NCBI RefSeq assembly: GCF_000716445.1
Contig: NZ_JNWK01000020.1
Location: 1 to 64,000 of the forward strand
Length of the DNA stretch: 64,000 nucleotides
Direction of reading: 5' to 3'
DNA from: Streptomyces wedmorensis
Lineage (GTDB): Bacteria > Actinomycetota > Actinomycetes > Streptomycetales > Streptomycetaceae
Part shown: piece after piece, positions 50,057 through 58,007 of the stretch
Layout of the letters: each line of letters begins with the position of its first letter
Numbering within the stretch: position 1 is the first letter of the stretch
Position numbers and translations under genes: made by a program
The notes under the pieces: generated by a model
The model's database searches: none
Seen by the model: only the letters and a program-made list of their open reading frames with translations
What the model was told of the DNA's origin: nothing

Positions 50057-51898
50057 TCAGGCGAAGGTCTCGATGTACTCTTCGCGCGGCCCGAGGTCGG
50101 GTGCGTCGAGGAGGTCGAGACGCTGACCGAAGTGATCGAGCTCCAGGATCGTCAGGACGTTGTCCCCCGCACGCAGCAAGGGTCGGGGGACGTAGAGCGT
50201 CGTTTGGGGGCCGACGTCCCAGTAGCGGCCGAGCAGGGTGTCATTGACCCAGACGAAGCCCTTGCCGAAGCCCGGCAGGCTCAGGAAGGTGTCGGCCGGC
50301 TCCTCGACCCGCAGTCGCGCGGTGGCGATGCCACGGCCGTCGGCGGGTTCGGCTGCCGTGGCGGCGCGTGCGAGGTCGTCGGCGGTCCACTCGTCCAGGG
50401 GCAGGGGGCGCATGGACCATCCGTGAATGAGGCGGCGCTCTACGCGGACGCCGCCGAGGATGCCTTTGCGCTGTCCGAGCAGGGGGCCGTAGTTGATGCG
50501 GCCCTGGTTCTCCACGAGCAGTTCGAGCCGGACCGCGGCACCCGTTCCGGTGAGGGTGAAAGTCGAGGTGGGCCGGTCCAGGACGGTGACCAGGGTGCCG
50601 TCGGCGAAGACCTGGGCGCGGTCGTGGAGACCGGTGACCGTCACCTCGTGGGGACCGGGAGGGATGACCGGGTGCGCGGTGTAGAGCACGAGGCCGGAGT
50701 TCTGCCCCAGTTCCTCGAAGCTCAGCGGGCTGGAGGTGTGCAGGGGGGTCGACACCGACTTCAGCGCGCCCAGCAGGCCGGCCCCGTGTCGCACGGAGAG
50801 CGTGGTGGGCTTGAGCAGCGGGGGGTCGTCCGGCGGCGGGGGCACGGGCCGTGTGCGGTGCGGCGCCAGCGTCTCGCGCAGGGCGTGGAACTTGGCGGTG
50901 AGCGCGCCGTGTTCGGCGACGGGGGCGTCGGAGTCGTAACTGGTGATGGTGGGCTGGAGGTTCGTGCCGTCGTGGTTGGCGCCGGCCCAGAGTCCGAAGT
51001 TGGTGCCGCCGTGGGCCATGTAGAGGCTGACCGATCCGCCGTGGGCGAGGATGCCCTTCACGTCGTCGGCGGCGCTCTGCGCGGACCGCACGTTGTGCCG
51101 CTCGCCCCAGTGGTCGAACCAGCCGTTCCAGAACTCCGCGCAGAGGAAGGGCTCGCCGGCGCGGCGCGAGCGCAGCAGTGCGGCTGCCTGGTCGGGGCGC
51201 GACCCGAAGGTGGCCGCCGCGAGTTCGCCCGGAAGGGTGCCGCCGTCGAGCATCAGCGGGGTGGGGCCGTCCGCGGTGAACAGCAGCTCGGAGATGCCGC
51301 GTGCGACCAGGGCGTCGCGGAGCCAGCGCAGGTAGACGCGGTCGTCGCCGTAGCTGCCGTACTCGTTCTCGACCTGGACCGCTACGACGGGCCCACCGTG
51401 TGCCGCCTGGCGGGCGGCGATGAGCGGGATCAGTACGTCGAACCAGCGGCCCACCTCGTTCAGGAAGTCCCGGTGACTGCTCCTGGGGCGCATGCCGGGC
51501 CGTCCGGTCAGCCACGCGGGCAGACCGCCGTTGTCCCATTCGGCGCAGATGTACGGGCCCGGGCGGACGATGACGTCCAGGCCGGCTTCCTGGGCGAGCC
51601 GGAGGAAGCGGGGCAGGTCGCGCCAGCCGTCGAGGCGGATGTCGCCGCGTCGGCGTTCGTGGAAGTTCCACGGCACGTAGGTGTCGACGGTGTTGAGCCC
51701 GAGAGAGGCGACGCGCTGGAGGCGGTCCGCCCACTGCTCGGGGTGGACGCGGAAGTAGTGCAGGGAGCCGGCCAGGATCCTGTGCGGCTGCCTGAGGCGG
51801 AGGAAGCGGCCGTCGGTCCAGGTCAGTGTGGGGCCCGTGGTCGCGGCTTCGCGCGGAGGCGCGGGCACCACGGTTCCGGTGGGGGCGGAAGGGGTCAT
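50057..51898 (-). CDS. Glycoside hydrolase family 35 beta-galactosidase
   Basis: A 613-residue GH35 enzyme. The TIM barrel shows ILAGSLHYFRVHPEQWADRL, LGLNTVDTYVPWNFHE and GPYICAEWDNGGLPAWL. The acid/base Glu lies in VQVENEYGSYGDD near residue 177 and the nucleophile Glu in FLCAEFWNGWFDHWGERHNVRSAQ near 252. After about residue 350 come beta-domains ending LDHFGQRLDLLD. No signal peptide is visible, so it acts inside the cell on imported galactosides. It is in ATGA overlap with the ABC permease gene, which ties transport and hydrolysis together. Many members prefer beta-1,3-galactosides; linkage here is not proven. Confidence 0.93.
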   Translation of the reverse strand: MTPSAPTGTVVPAPPREAATTGPTLTWTDGRFLRLRQPHRILAGSLHYFRVHPEQWADRLQRVASLGLNTVDTYVPWNFHERRRGDIRLDGWRDLPRFLRLAQEAGLDVIVRPGPYICAEWDNGGLPAWLTGRPGMRPRSSHRDFLNEVGRWFDVLIPLIAARQAAHGGPVVAVQVENEYGSYGDDRVYLRWLRDALVARGISELLFTADGPTPLMLDGGTLPGELAAATFGSRPDQAAALLRSRRAGEPFLCAEFWNGWFDHWGERHNVRSAQSAADDVKGILAHGGSVSLYMAHGGTNFGLWAGANHDGTNLQPTITSYDSDAPVAEHGALTAKFHALRETLAPHRTRPVPPPPDDPPLLKPTTLSVRHGAGLLGALKSVSTPLHTSSPLSFEELGQNSGLVLYTAHPVIPPGPHEVTVTGLHDRAQVFADGTLVTVLDRPTSTFTLTGTGAAVRLELLVENQGRINYGPLLGQRKGILGGVRVERRLIHGWSMRPLPLDEWTADDLARAATAAEPADGRGIATARLRVEEPADTFLSLPGFGKGFVWVNDTLLGRYWDVGPQTTLYVPRPLLRAGDNVLTILELDHFGQRLDLLDAPDLGPREEYIETFA

Positions 51899-52773
51899 TT
51901 GACGGCTCCGGCGGTCATGCCCGCGCGCCAGAACCGCTGGAGCGCGAGGAACGCGATCAGGAGCGGCGCGACGGACACCAGCGAACCGATGACGACCAGG
52001 GGCGGGGGCACGGCGACATGGCTGGCGTTCCAGGCGACGAGGCCGACCGTGACGGGCTGCAGCCGGTCGTCTCCCAGGACCATGGCGGGCAGGAGGTAGT
52101 TGTTCCAGATCTCGACGAACTGGAACAGGAAGATCGTGACCAGGGCGGGCAGCATCATCCGTACCGCGATCGTGCGGAAGACACGGAACTCGCCCGCGCC
52201 GTCGAGGCGGCCGGCTTCGAGGACCTCGTCGGGCACGCTCTGTTCGGCGAAGACTCTGGCGAGATAGACGCCGAAGGGGCTGACGACGCTCGGCAGCAGG
52301 ACCGCCAGAGGATTGTCGATCAGGTGGACGCCCGAGAACATCAGGTACAGCGGCAGCGTGAACAGCACCTTGGGCACGAGGACGGCCGCAAGGACCAGGG
52401 AGAACAGCATCCCGCGGCCGGGAAAGTCGTACTTGGCCAGCGCGTATCCGGTCAGGGCGGACAGGGTCGTGCCGATCAGCGCGCCGACGCCGCAGTACAG
52501 GACGCTGTTGAGCATCCAGCGCCAGAAGATACCGTCGTCCTGACTGCTGAGCCGGGCGATGTTGTCGAACAGGCCGAAGCCGTCGAACCACAGCCCGCTG
52601 CCACCGAACTGTTCTCCGAAGGGCTTGGTCGCCGCCACCAGCAGCCACCACAGCGGGAAGAGGAAGTAGAACGCGGACAGGCCCAGCAGGGCGAGGACGG
52701 TGAGGCGGCTGGCGGGGCTCGTCTCGCGCCGGGGACGGATCCGGGCGGCGGGAGCGGGGATCACCGTGGTCAT
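51895..52773 (-). CDS. Carbohydrate ABC transporter permease (MalG-type)
   Basis: A 292-residue inner-membrane protein with six helices. The EAA-loop that contacts the ATPase is EVLEAGRLDGAGEFRVFRTIAVRMMLPALVTIFLFQFV. It also shows NSVLYCGVGALIGTTLSALTGYALAKYDFPGR. It is the second permease of the importer, in ATGA overlap with the first permease (52770) and with the GH35 gene. No ATPase gene is near; a shared MsiK-like ATPase elsewhere in the genome is the usual arrangement in Streptomyces. Confidence 0.92.
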   Translation of the reverse strand: MTTVIPAPAARIRPRRETSPASRLTVLALLGLSAFYFLFPLWWLLVAATKPFGEQFGGSGLWFDGFGLFDNIARLSSQDDGIFWRWMLNSVLYCGVGALIGTTLSALTGYALAKYDFPGRGMLFSLVLAAVLVPKVLFTLPLYLMFSGVHLIDNPLAVLLPSVVSPFGVYLARVFAEQSVPDEVLEAGRLDGAGEFRVFRTIAVRMMLPALVTIFLFQFVEIWNNYLLPAMVLGDDRLQPVTVGLVAWNASHVAVPPPLVVIGSLVSVAPLLIAFLALQRFWRAGMTAGAVK

Positions 52774-53738
52774 GCGTGGTCTCCTCGGCGGGTCAGCTTG
52801 AAGAAGATGAGCGACACCATGCCCACGGCGACCGCGAGGAGGACCGACTGGGCCGCGGCGTAGGGGTAGTTGCCGTCCGCGACCGCGTTCTGTGCCGACA
52901 TCAGGGGGGTGAACGCGGAGGAGATCGATCCGCCCGAGACCGGCTGCAGCACGGCCGGCTCGTTGTACAGCTGGGCCGACCCGATGATCGAGAACACCGT
53001 GGTCAGCACCAGCGCGCCCCGCACGGCGGGGATCTTGACGCTCCAGGCGATCCGCAGGGCGGACGCCCCGTCCATCCGTGCGGCTTCGAGGACTTCGGCG
53101 GGGATGGACTGGAGGGCCGCGTAGATGATGATCATGTTGTAGCCGGCCCAGCTCCAGGTGACGATGTTGGCCACGGACCAGAGCACGACGTCCTGGTCGA
53201 AGAAGGGGACGGTGACGGCGAGCGGTTCGAGCAGCCGGTTGAGCGGGCTCGACGTCGAGGAGTACATGAACGACCACACGAGTGCGGCACTGACGCCCGG
53301 AATCGCGTAGGGGACGAAGCTCGTCAGGCGGAAGAAGCCCCTGCCCCGCGCGGACTTGGAGTCGATGAGCAGCGCCAGCGCGAGGGCGAGCCCCAGCATG
53401 AGGGGCACTTGTACGACACCGAAGAGGGCGACGCGACCCAGCGAGGCCGTGAACGATCCGTCGTGCAGGGCCCGTGTGTAGTTGTCCAGGGGCGCGAAGA
53501 CCTCCGTGGGCGCGGTCAGGCCCAGGCCGGAGCGGCGGATGGTGAAGAGGCTGCTGTAGGCCGCGTACAGGATCGGTGCGATGTACATGGCGACGAACAG
53601 GACGACGAAGGGGGCGCAGAAGAGCAGCGGGCGAAGTCGTCGGGGGTGTCCGGGGGGCGTCTCACGCGTCCGGCGGGACGGTGCGGTGGTTGCCGGGCGC
53701 CGTGCGGGGGCGCGGTGCGCGGCGGGGGCATGGGTCAC
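52770..53738 (-). CDS. Carbohydrate ABC transporter permease (MalF-type)
   Basis: A 322-residue six-helix permease. A polar Arg/Pro-rich leader precedes LLFCAPFVVLFVAMYIAPILYAAYSSLF. The EAA-loop is EVLEAARMDGASALRIAWSVKIPAVRGALVLTTVFS. It is the first permease of the importer and lies 114 bp downstream of the binding-protein gene, on the same strand. Confidence 0.92.
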   Translation of the reverse strand: MTHAPAAHRAPARRPATTAPSRRTRETPPGHPRRLRPLLFCAPFVVLFVAMYIAPILYAAYSSLFTIRRSGLGLTAPTEVFAPLDNYTRALHDGSFTASLGRVALFGVVQVPLMLGLALALALLIDSKSARGRGFFRLTSFVPYAIPGVSAALVWSFMYSSTSSPLNRLLEPLAVTVPFFDQDVVLWSVANIVTWSWAGYNMIIIYAALQSIPAEVLEAARMDGASALRIAWSVKIPAVRGALVLTTVFSIIGSAQLYNEPAVLQPVSGGSISSAFTPLMSAQNAVADGNYPYAAAQSVLLAVAVGMVSLIFFKLTRRGDHA

Positions 53739-53852
53739 GAGCGTTCCTCACTGCGGCGTCGCCGGAACGGTGGCGGGAATCCCGGCGACGGTCGGGCGGA
53801 CAGGGGCGGCTACCGCCGGGCGGGGCATGGGACGCCGCCCGGCGGGCTTGCT

Positions 53853-55151
53853 CTACGGGGCGACGGCCAGGCCCTGCTTGCGCATCTCGGCGACAGTGGT
53901 CTCCTGCGCGTGGCTCAGCGCCTGCGCGATGGTGCCCTTGCCGGTCCATGCCTTGCCGAGGCCGTCGTTGAGGTCCGTGACCGTGGAGGTCATCAGCGGG
54001 CCCCAGGTCCACTCGGGGTTGACCTGCGGCGTGGCGGTGGCGAAGACCTCGTAGATCTGCTGTCCACCGAAGTAGGGGTCGGCCTTCAGCTGCGGCAGGT
54101 ACAGCAGGTCGTTGGCGGCCGGGTAGAGCGAGGCCTTCTCGATCAGCTTGCCGAAGGCGTCCTTGTCGGTACCCAGCCAGTGGGCGAACTCCCAGGCCGC
54201 CGCGGTGTTCTCGCAGCCCTTGAGCACGGCCGTGGCCGAGCCGCCGGCGTTGCCGACCTTCTTGTCACCCTTCTCCCACTGCGGCATGGGAGCGACGGCC
54301 CACTGGCCCGTACCCTCCTTGGCGCCGCCCTTGATGACACCCGCCTGCCAGACCGCTCCGACGACCGTGGCGATGTCGCCGTTGCCCAGGCCGGTGTACC
54401 AGGCCTGGTCGTACATGGGGGCTCTGCTGATCAGGCCGTCGTCGGCGAGGCCCTGCCAGTAGTCGGCGACCTTCTTGTTCTCCGCGGAGGCCATGCTGAC
54501 CTTCCAGGAGTCGTTCGCGACGCCGAACCAGTCGGCGCCGGCCTGCCAGGCGAGCCCGGCGTAGTCGTAGTCGAGGTAGGGCGAGGAGATGAACCGCTTG
54601 GGGTCGGAGGCGTGGATCTTCTTGCCCGCCGCGTGGTATTCCGCCCAGGTGGTCGGGGGCTTGAGGTCGAGGGAGTCGAAGAGCTTCTTGTTGTAGAAGA
54701 GGGCCATCGGGCCGGTGTCCACCGGAGCTCCGTAGACGGCGCTGCCGAGGGTCACGGCGTTCCAGGCGGCCGACTGGTACTCCCGCTTGGCGGAGGCGGC
54801 GTGCTTCGACACGTCCTCCAGAGCGCCCTGGGCGGCGAAGCTGGGCATCGTCTCGTACCCCACCTGTGCCAGGCAGGGGGCGTTCCCGGCCTTCACGGCG
54901 TTCAGCATCTTCTGGTAGCCGCCCTTCGCGCCGGGCTGCACCGTCTGGTACGTGACCTCGACGTTCGGGTGGCCGGCGTTGAACGCCTTGACGGCATCCT
55001 CGTAACCCGGGGCCCAGCCCCAGAATGTTATCGATGCCTTACCGCCGGATGCCGAGCCGGAGCCTGAACCCGATCCGGAACAGCCGGTGGCCGCGACGGC
55101 GAGAGCGAGAGCCCCCGCCATTCCCACAAAACGGATGAAACTACGCTTCAC
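53853..55151 (-). CDS. Sugar ABC transporter substrate-binding lipoprotein
   Basis: A 432-residue family 1 solute-binding protein, from a GTG with a perfect AGGAGG-type site. The lipoprotein signal is VGMAGALALAVAATGC, with the lipid Cys at about residue 24, followed by a Ser/Gly linker. The fold shows ASITFWGWAPGYEDAVKAFNAGHPNVEVTY, VYGAPVDTGPMALFYNKKLFDSLDLKPPTTWAEY and AVLKGCENTAAAWEFAHWLG. It captures a sugar or oligosaccharide for the two permeases downstream. Codons for KASITFW contain a 17-bp match to the operator in its own promoter. Confidence 0.93.
   Translation of the reverse strand: MKRSFIRFVGMAGALALAVAATGCSGSGSGSGSASGGKASITFWGWAPGYEDAVKAFNAGHPNVEVTYQTVQPGAKGGYQKMLNAVKAGNAPCLAQVGYETMPSFAAQGALEDVSKHAASAKREYQSAAWNAVTLGSAVYGAPVDTGPMALFYNKKLFDSLDLKPPTTWAEYHAAGKKIHASDPKRFISSPYLDYDYAGLAWQAGADWFGVANDSWKVSMASAENKKVADYWQGLADDGLISRAPMYDQAWYTGLGNGDIATVVGAVWQAGVIKGGAKEGTGQWAVAPMPQWEKGDKKVGNAGGSATAVLKGCENTAAAWEFAHWLGTDKDAFGKLIEKASLYPAANDLLYLPQLKADPYFGGQQIYEVFATATPQVNPEWTWGPLMTSTVTDLNDGLGKAWTGKGTIAQALSHAQETTVAEMRKQGLAVAP
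55026..55038. promoter_or_regulatory. Operator-like copy inside the binding-protein gene
   Basis: TGTTATCGATGCC is identical to the promoter operator at 55273; the exact match extends over 17 bp (55022-55038). It lies about 113 bp inside the coding region. An intragenic auxiliary operator for a looping LacI repressor is possible. Confidence 0.4.
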
Positions 55152-55272
55152 AGCTCCTCCTGAGTGTCGCGACAGGGCAACTGGAACATCCCGTACGGGG
55201 CCGCATGTCCGGCGAGGCACCGTCGGCGCGATGCATCCGCCGCGTGTCGATGGCCGAAACTATGACAGAGAA

Positions 55273-55286
55273 TGTTATCGATGCCA
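55273..55286. promoter_or_regulatory. LacI-type operator candidate 1
   Basis: TGTTATCGATGCCA matches one half of the ideal palindrome TGTTATCGATAACA and differs in two bases of the other half. It lies between the binding-protein gene (start 55151) and the divergent LacI gene (start 55383), as expected for local control. Confidence 0.65.
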
Positions 55287-55291
55287 ATGGC

Positions 55292-55305
55292 TGTTACCGA
55301 TTAGC
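55292..55305. promoter_or_regulatory. LacI-type operator candidate 2
   Basis: TGTTACCGATTAGC is a second, weaker copy spaced 19 bp from candidate 1, about two helical turns. The pair suggests cooperative binding by the adjacent LacI protein. Confidence 0.5.
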
Positions 55306-55382
55306 GTCCTGTCGGCATAACTGCACGTGAGCGCCGCGTTCGGCGATATCATCGAGCGGATCGATCACGAGGAAGGGACCTC

Positions 55383-56417
55383 ATGGGAAAGCGCGGTGAC
55401 ACCAGCACCGGGGCGCGCCCGCCCGGCATGGCGGACGTCGCGCGCGTCGCCGGCGTGTCCGCGCAGACCGTCTCGCGCGCGCTCGCCGGCCATCCGAACG
55501 TGCAGGAGAAGACCCGCGCGAAGGTGCTGGCCGCGGTCGACCAGCTCGGCTACCGCCGGAACAACGCGGCCCGGATGCTCTCCTCGGGCCGCAGCCGGAC
55601 CCTCGGCGTCGTCACCCTCCAGACGAACTTCTACTCCCGGGCCGCCGTCACCTCCGGCATCGAGAACGCCGCCCGCGAGGCGGGGTACGCCGTCAGCACC
55701 GCCACCACCACCTCGCTGGACACCTTCGCCATCGAGGACGCGCTCTCCCGGCTCGCCGACCAGGACGTGGAGGGCATCATCCTGTCGGTGCCCCTCATCC
55801 ACTCCAGCAGCCGGATCGAGCAGCTCACCCGTTCCACGCCCACCGTCACCATCGACGGCTCACGCACCGACGCGACCGAGATCCTCGCCGTCGACCAGGC
55901 GCAGGCCGCCCGCACCGCCACCCAGCACCTCCTGGACCTCGGGCACGAGACGGTCTGGCACATCGCCGGCCCGGCGGAGTGGCTCGAATCGACGCAGCGC
56001 CGCGACGGCTGGCAAGCCGCCCTCCAGGCGGCGGGCCGCGCCGTGCCACCGCCCCTGGAGGGCGACTGGTCACCGGGCTCCGGCTACCGCAACGGGCTGG
56101 TCCTCGCCCGGATCCCCGATGTCACCGCCGTCTTCGTGGCGAGCGACGAGATGGCCTTCGGGGTGATCCGGGCCCTGCACGAGGCCGGGCGGCGCGTCCC
56201 CGACGACATCTCCGTCGTCGGCTTCGACGACATCGAGCTCGCCGAGTACTGCTCCCCCTCCCTCACCACCATCGCCCAGCCGTTCCAGCACATGGGCGCC
56301 CTCGCCGTGACGCACCTGCTCCGCCGGATCGCGGCGCCCGACCCCCTTCCCGAACCGCACTCCGTCGAGCCGCGCCTCGTCGTCCGCGCCAGCACGACCA
56401 CGGCCCCCCGCCGCTGA
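55383..56417 (+). CDS. LacI-family regulator of the adjacent sugar-import operon
   Basis: A 344-residue regulator. The DNA-binding domain is MADVARVAGVSAQTVSRALAGHPNVQEKTRAKVLAAVDQLGYRRNNAARML, near residues 16-66. The effector domain has LGVVTLQTNFYSRAAVTSGIENAAREAGYAV, VDQAQAARTATQHLLDLGHETVWHIAGP and VTAVFVASDEMAFGVIRALHEAGRRVPDDISVVGFDD. It is divergent from the binding-protein gene, with two operator candidates between. It most likely represses that operon until the imported sugar or a derivative binds. The ATG follows a GAAGGGACCTC ribosome region. Confidence 0.94.
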   Translation: MGKRGDTSTGARPPGMADVARVAGVSAQTVSRALAGHPNVQEKTRAKVLAAVDQLGYRRNNAARMLSSGRSRTLGVVTLQTNFYSRAAVTSGIENAAREAGYAVSTATTTSLDTFAIEDALSRLADQDVEGIILSVPLIHSSSRIEQLTRSTPTVTIDGSRTDATEILAVDQAQAARTATQHLLDLGHETVWHIAGPAEWLESTQRRDGWQAALQAAGRAVPPPLEGDWSPGSGYRNGLVLARIPDVTAVFVASDEMAFGVIRALHEAGRRVPDDISVVGFDDIELAEYCSPSLTTIAQPFQHMGALAVTHLLRRIAAPDPLPEPHSVEPRLVVRASTTTAPRR

Positions 56418-56496
56418 CCGACGGCATCCACGGCATCCACGGGCGCCGTACGCGCCGACCGACCCAGGACGGCCCGGGGGCTTCCCTCCGCCCCGG

Positions 56497-56995
56497 TCAC
56501 AGGACCACCCAGTAGGTGACGCCACGCTCCCCCGGGCTACAGCCGTGTGCGGTGGCCGGCAGGGCGACGATGCCGAGGCCGCGGCCGTGTTCGTCGGCGG
56601 CAGCTTGCGGTCCAGGCACCGTCCCGCTCGGCCGGACCGCCGTCGTCGACCTCGATGCGCACGCTGCTGTCCGGGGTCGGACGGTCGAGGCGCAGGGCGA
56701 TCGGGGGCACGGCGTGCTCAACGGCGTTGGTGATGAGTTCGGAGACGATGAGCAGAGCCTGGTCAATGGCGTCCTCCGCCATTCCCCATCCGACGAGGAC
56801 GGCGCCGGTGATGCGCCGGGCGGCGCCGACCGATTCCGGACGGTGGTCGAGCTCCCAGACGGCGCCGGTCCGCCCTGGCGGCCGGGCACGGGACGGGCCG
56901 GGCGGCCCGTCGCTCCGGCTCTGCTCCGTACGGTCGCTGACCGCGGCGCCTGCCTTGTGGTCCCCAGCATGGCCGAGGACTTCGACGGGGTTCAT
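56497..56995 (-). pseudogene. RsbW-like anti-sigma/ATP-binding protein, frameshifted
   Basis: The ATG at 56995 opens a small HATPase_c protein with ELDHRPESVGAARRITGAVL, ALLIVSELITNAVEHAVPPIALRLDR and VRIEVDDGGPAERDGAW. Near 56600-56640 the match moves to the next frame, which supplies the missing G-box and end: AADEHGRGLGIVALPATAHGCSPGERGVTYWVVL. Together they make a normal Streptomyces-type serine-kinase/anti-sigma ATPase of about 155-165 residues. A one-base indel separates the N and G boxes. It is either a recent pseudogene or a sequencing error. Confidence 0.8.
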
Positions 56996-57121
56996 GGAGG
57001 GCTCCTCTGCCGTTTCCGGTGAGATCCTTTTCGTCCCCCCTGTCCTGCCTCATGAGGCCCGCGCATGACGATCGAATCGGGCGCCGTGATCCCCCCTCCC
57101 GAGACCACGTGAAGACGCCGT

Positions 57122-58003
57122 CTAGCCCGGGATCTGCTTCGCCGCCCACTCCGGCGTGCGGAACGTCCCTCCGTACATGGGGAGATGGATCCCCTCCCCG
57201 TAGCGGGCGAGCTGGGACCAGGGGCGGTTGAGGCCGGCCGAGCCCTGCTCGCGCACCCGGGAGACGGTATCGAGGTCCAGGACGTCGACGAGGATCTCCT
57301 CGCCGGCACCGGCCTGCTGACGGACGATGCCTTCCGGGTCGACGATCGCACTGGTGCCGACAGCAGCCGGGTCAGCGGCGTTGACGTTGACGACGTACAC
57401 CTGGTTGGTCCACGCGTTGGCACGGGCGCAGACCAGCTCCATCTCCCGATCGCGGGTGGTGGTGAGGGTCGGCTGGATCACGATCTCGGCGCCGAGCCAG
57501 GCGAGTTGACGGACGGTCTCGGGGAACGAGCCGTCGTAGCAGATCGCGAGGCCGATCCGGCCGGTGCCGGGGATGTCGAAGACGGTGAACTCATCGCCGG
57601 GGGAGGTCTGTTCGTACGGCTGCCAGGGGAAGACCTTGCGGTAGCGGGCGACGATCTCACCCTCGGGGGAGACGGCCACGGCGGTGTTGAAGATCCGGCC
57701 GTCCGCGGCGCGCTCGAAGAGGCTGCCCGGGATCAGCCACAGGCCGGTCTCCCGGGCGAGCGCGCACACCCGGTCGATCGTCGGGCCCGGGAGCGGCTCC
57801 GCGACCCGCTCCATCCAGCCCTCGGGGGACGCCCCGAGCAGCGGTCCTTCGGCGGCGAGCAGCAGCTCGGGCACGACGACCAGCCGCACGTGCGGGAAGA
57901 GGCGCCGAGTGGCGCGGACCTGGTCGGCGTACCGCTGCCAGGTCGCTTCGAGGTCGTACGGGACGGGGGCGGTCTGCAGGGCGGCGATGGCGAGAGTGCG
58001 CAT
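57122..58003 (-). CDS. Carbon-nitrogen hydrolase (nitrilase superfamily)
   Basis: A 293-residue hydrolase with the full catalytic triad: Glu46 in VVVPELLLAAEG, Lys123 in RYRKVFPW and Cys155 in LAICYDGSFPETVR. The C-terminal half shows RANAWTNQVYVVNVNAADPAAVGTSAIVDPEG. Members hydrolyse amides or nitriles in the cytoplasm. It is 4 bp downstream of an amino-acid/amine permease gene on the same strand. Uptake of an amide or amine followed by hydrolysis is likely; the substrate is unknown. Confidence 0.92.
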   Translation of the reverse strand: MRTLAIAALQTAPVPYDLEATWQRYADQVRATRRLFPHVRLVVVPELLLAAEGPLLGASPEGWMERVAEPLPGPTIDRVCALARETGLWLIPGSLFERAADGRIFNTAVAVSPEGEIVARYRKVFPWQPYEQTSPGDEFTVFDIPGTGRIGLAICYDGSFPETVRQLAWLGAEIVIQPTLTTTRDREMELVCARANAWTNQVYVVNVNAADPAAVGTSAIVDPEGIVRQQAGAGEEILVDVLDLDTVSRVREQGSAGLNRPWSQLARYGEGIHLPMYGGTFRTPEWAAKQIPG

Positions 58004-58007
58004 GGGA

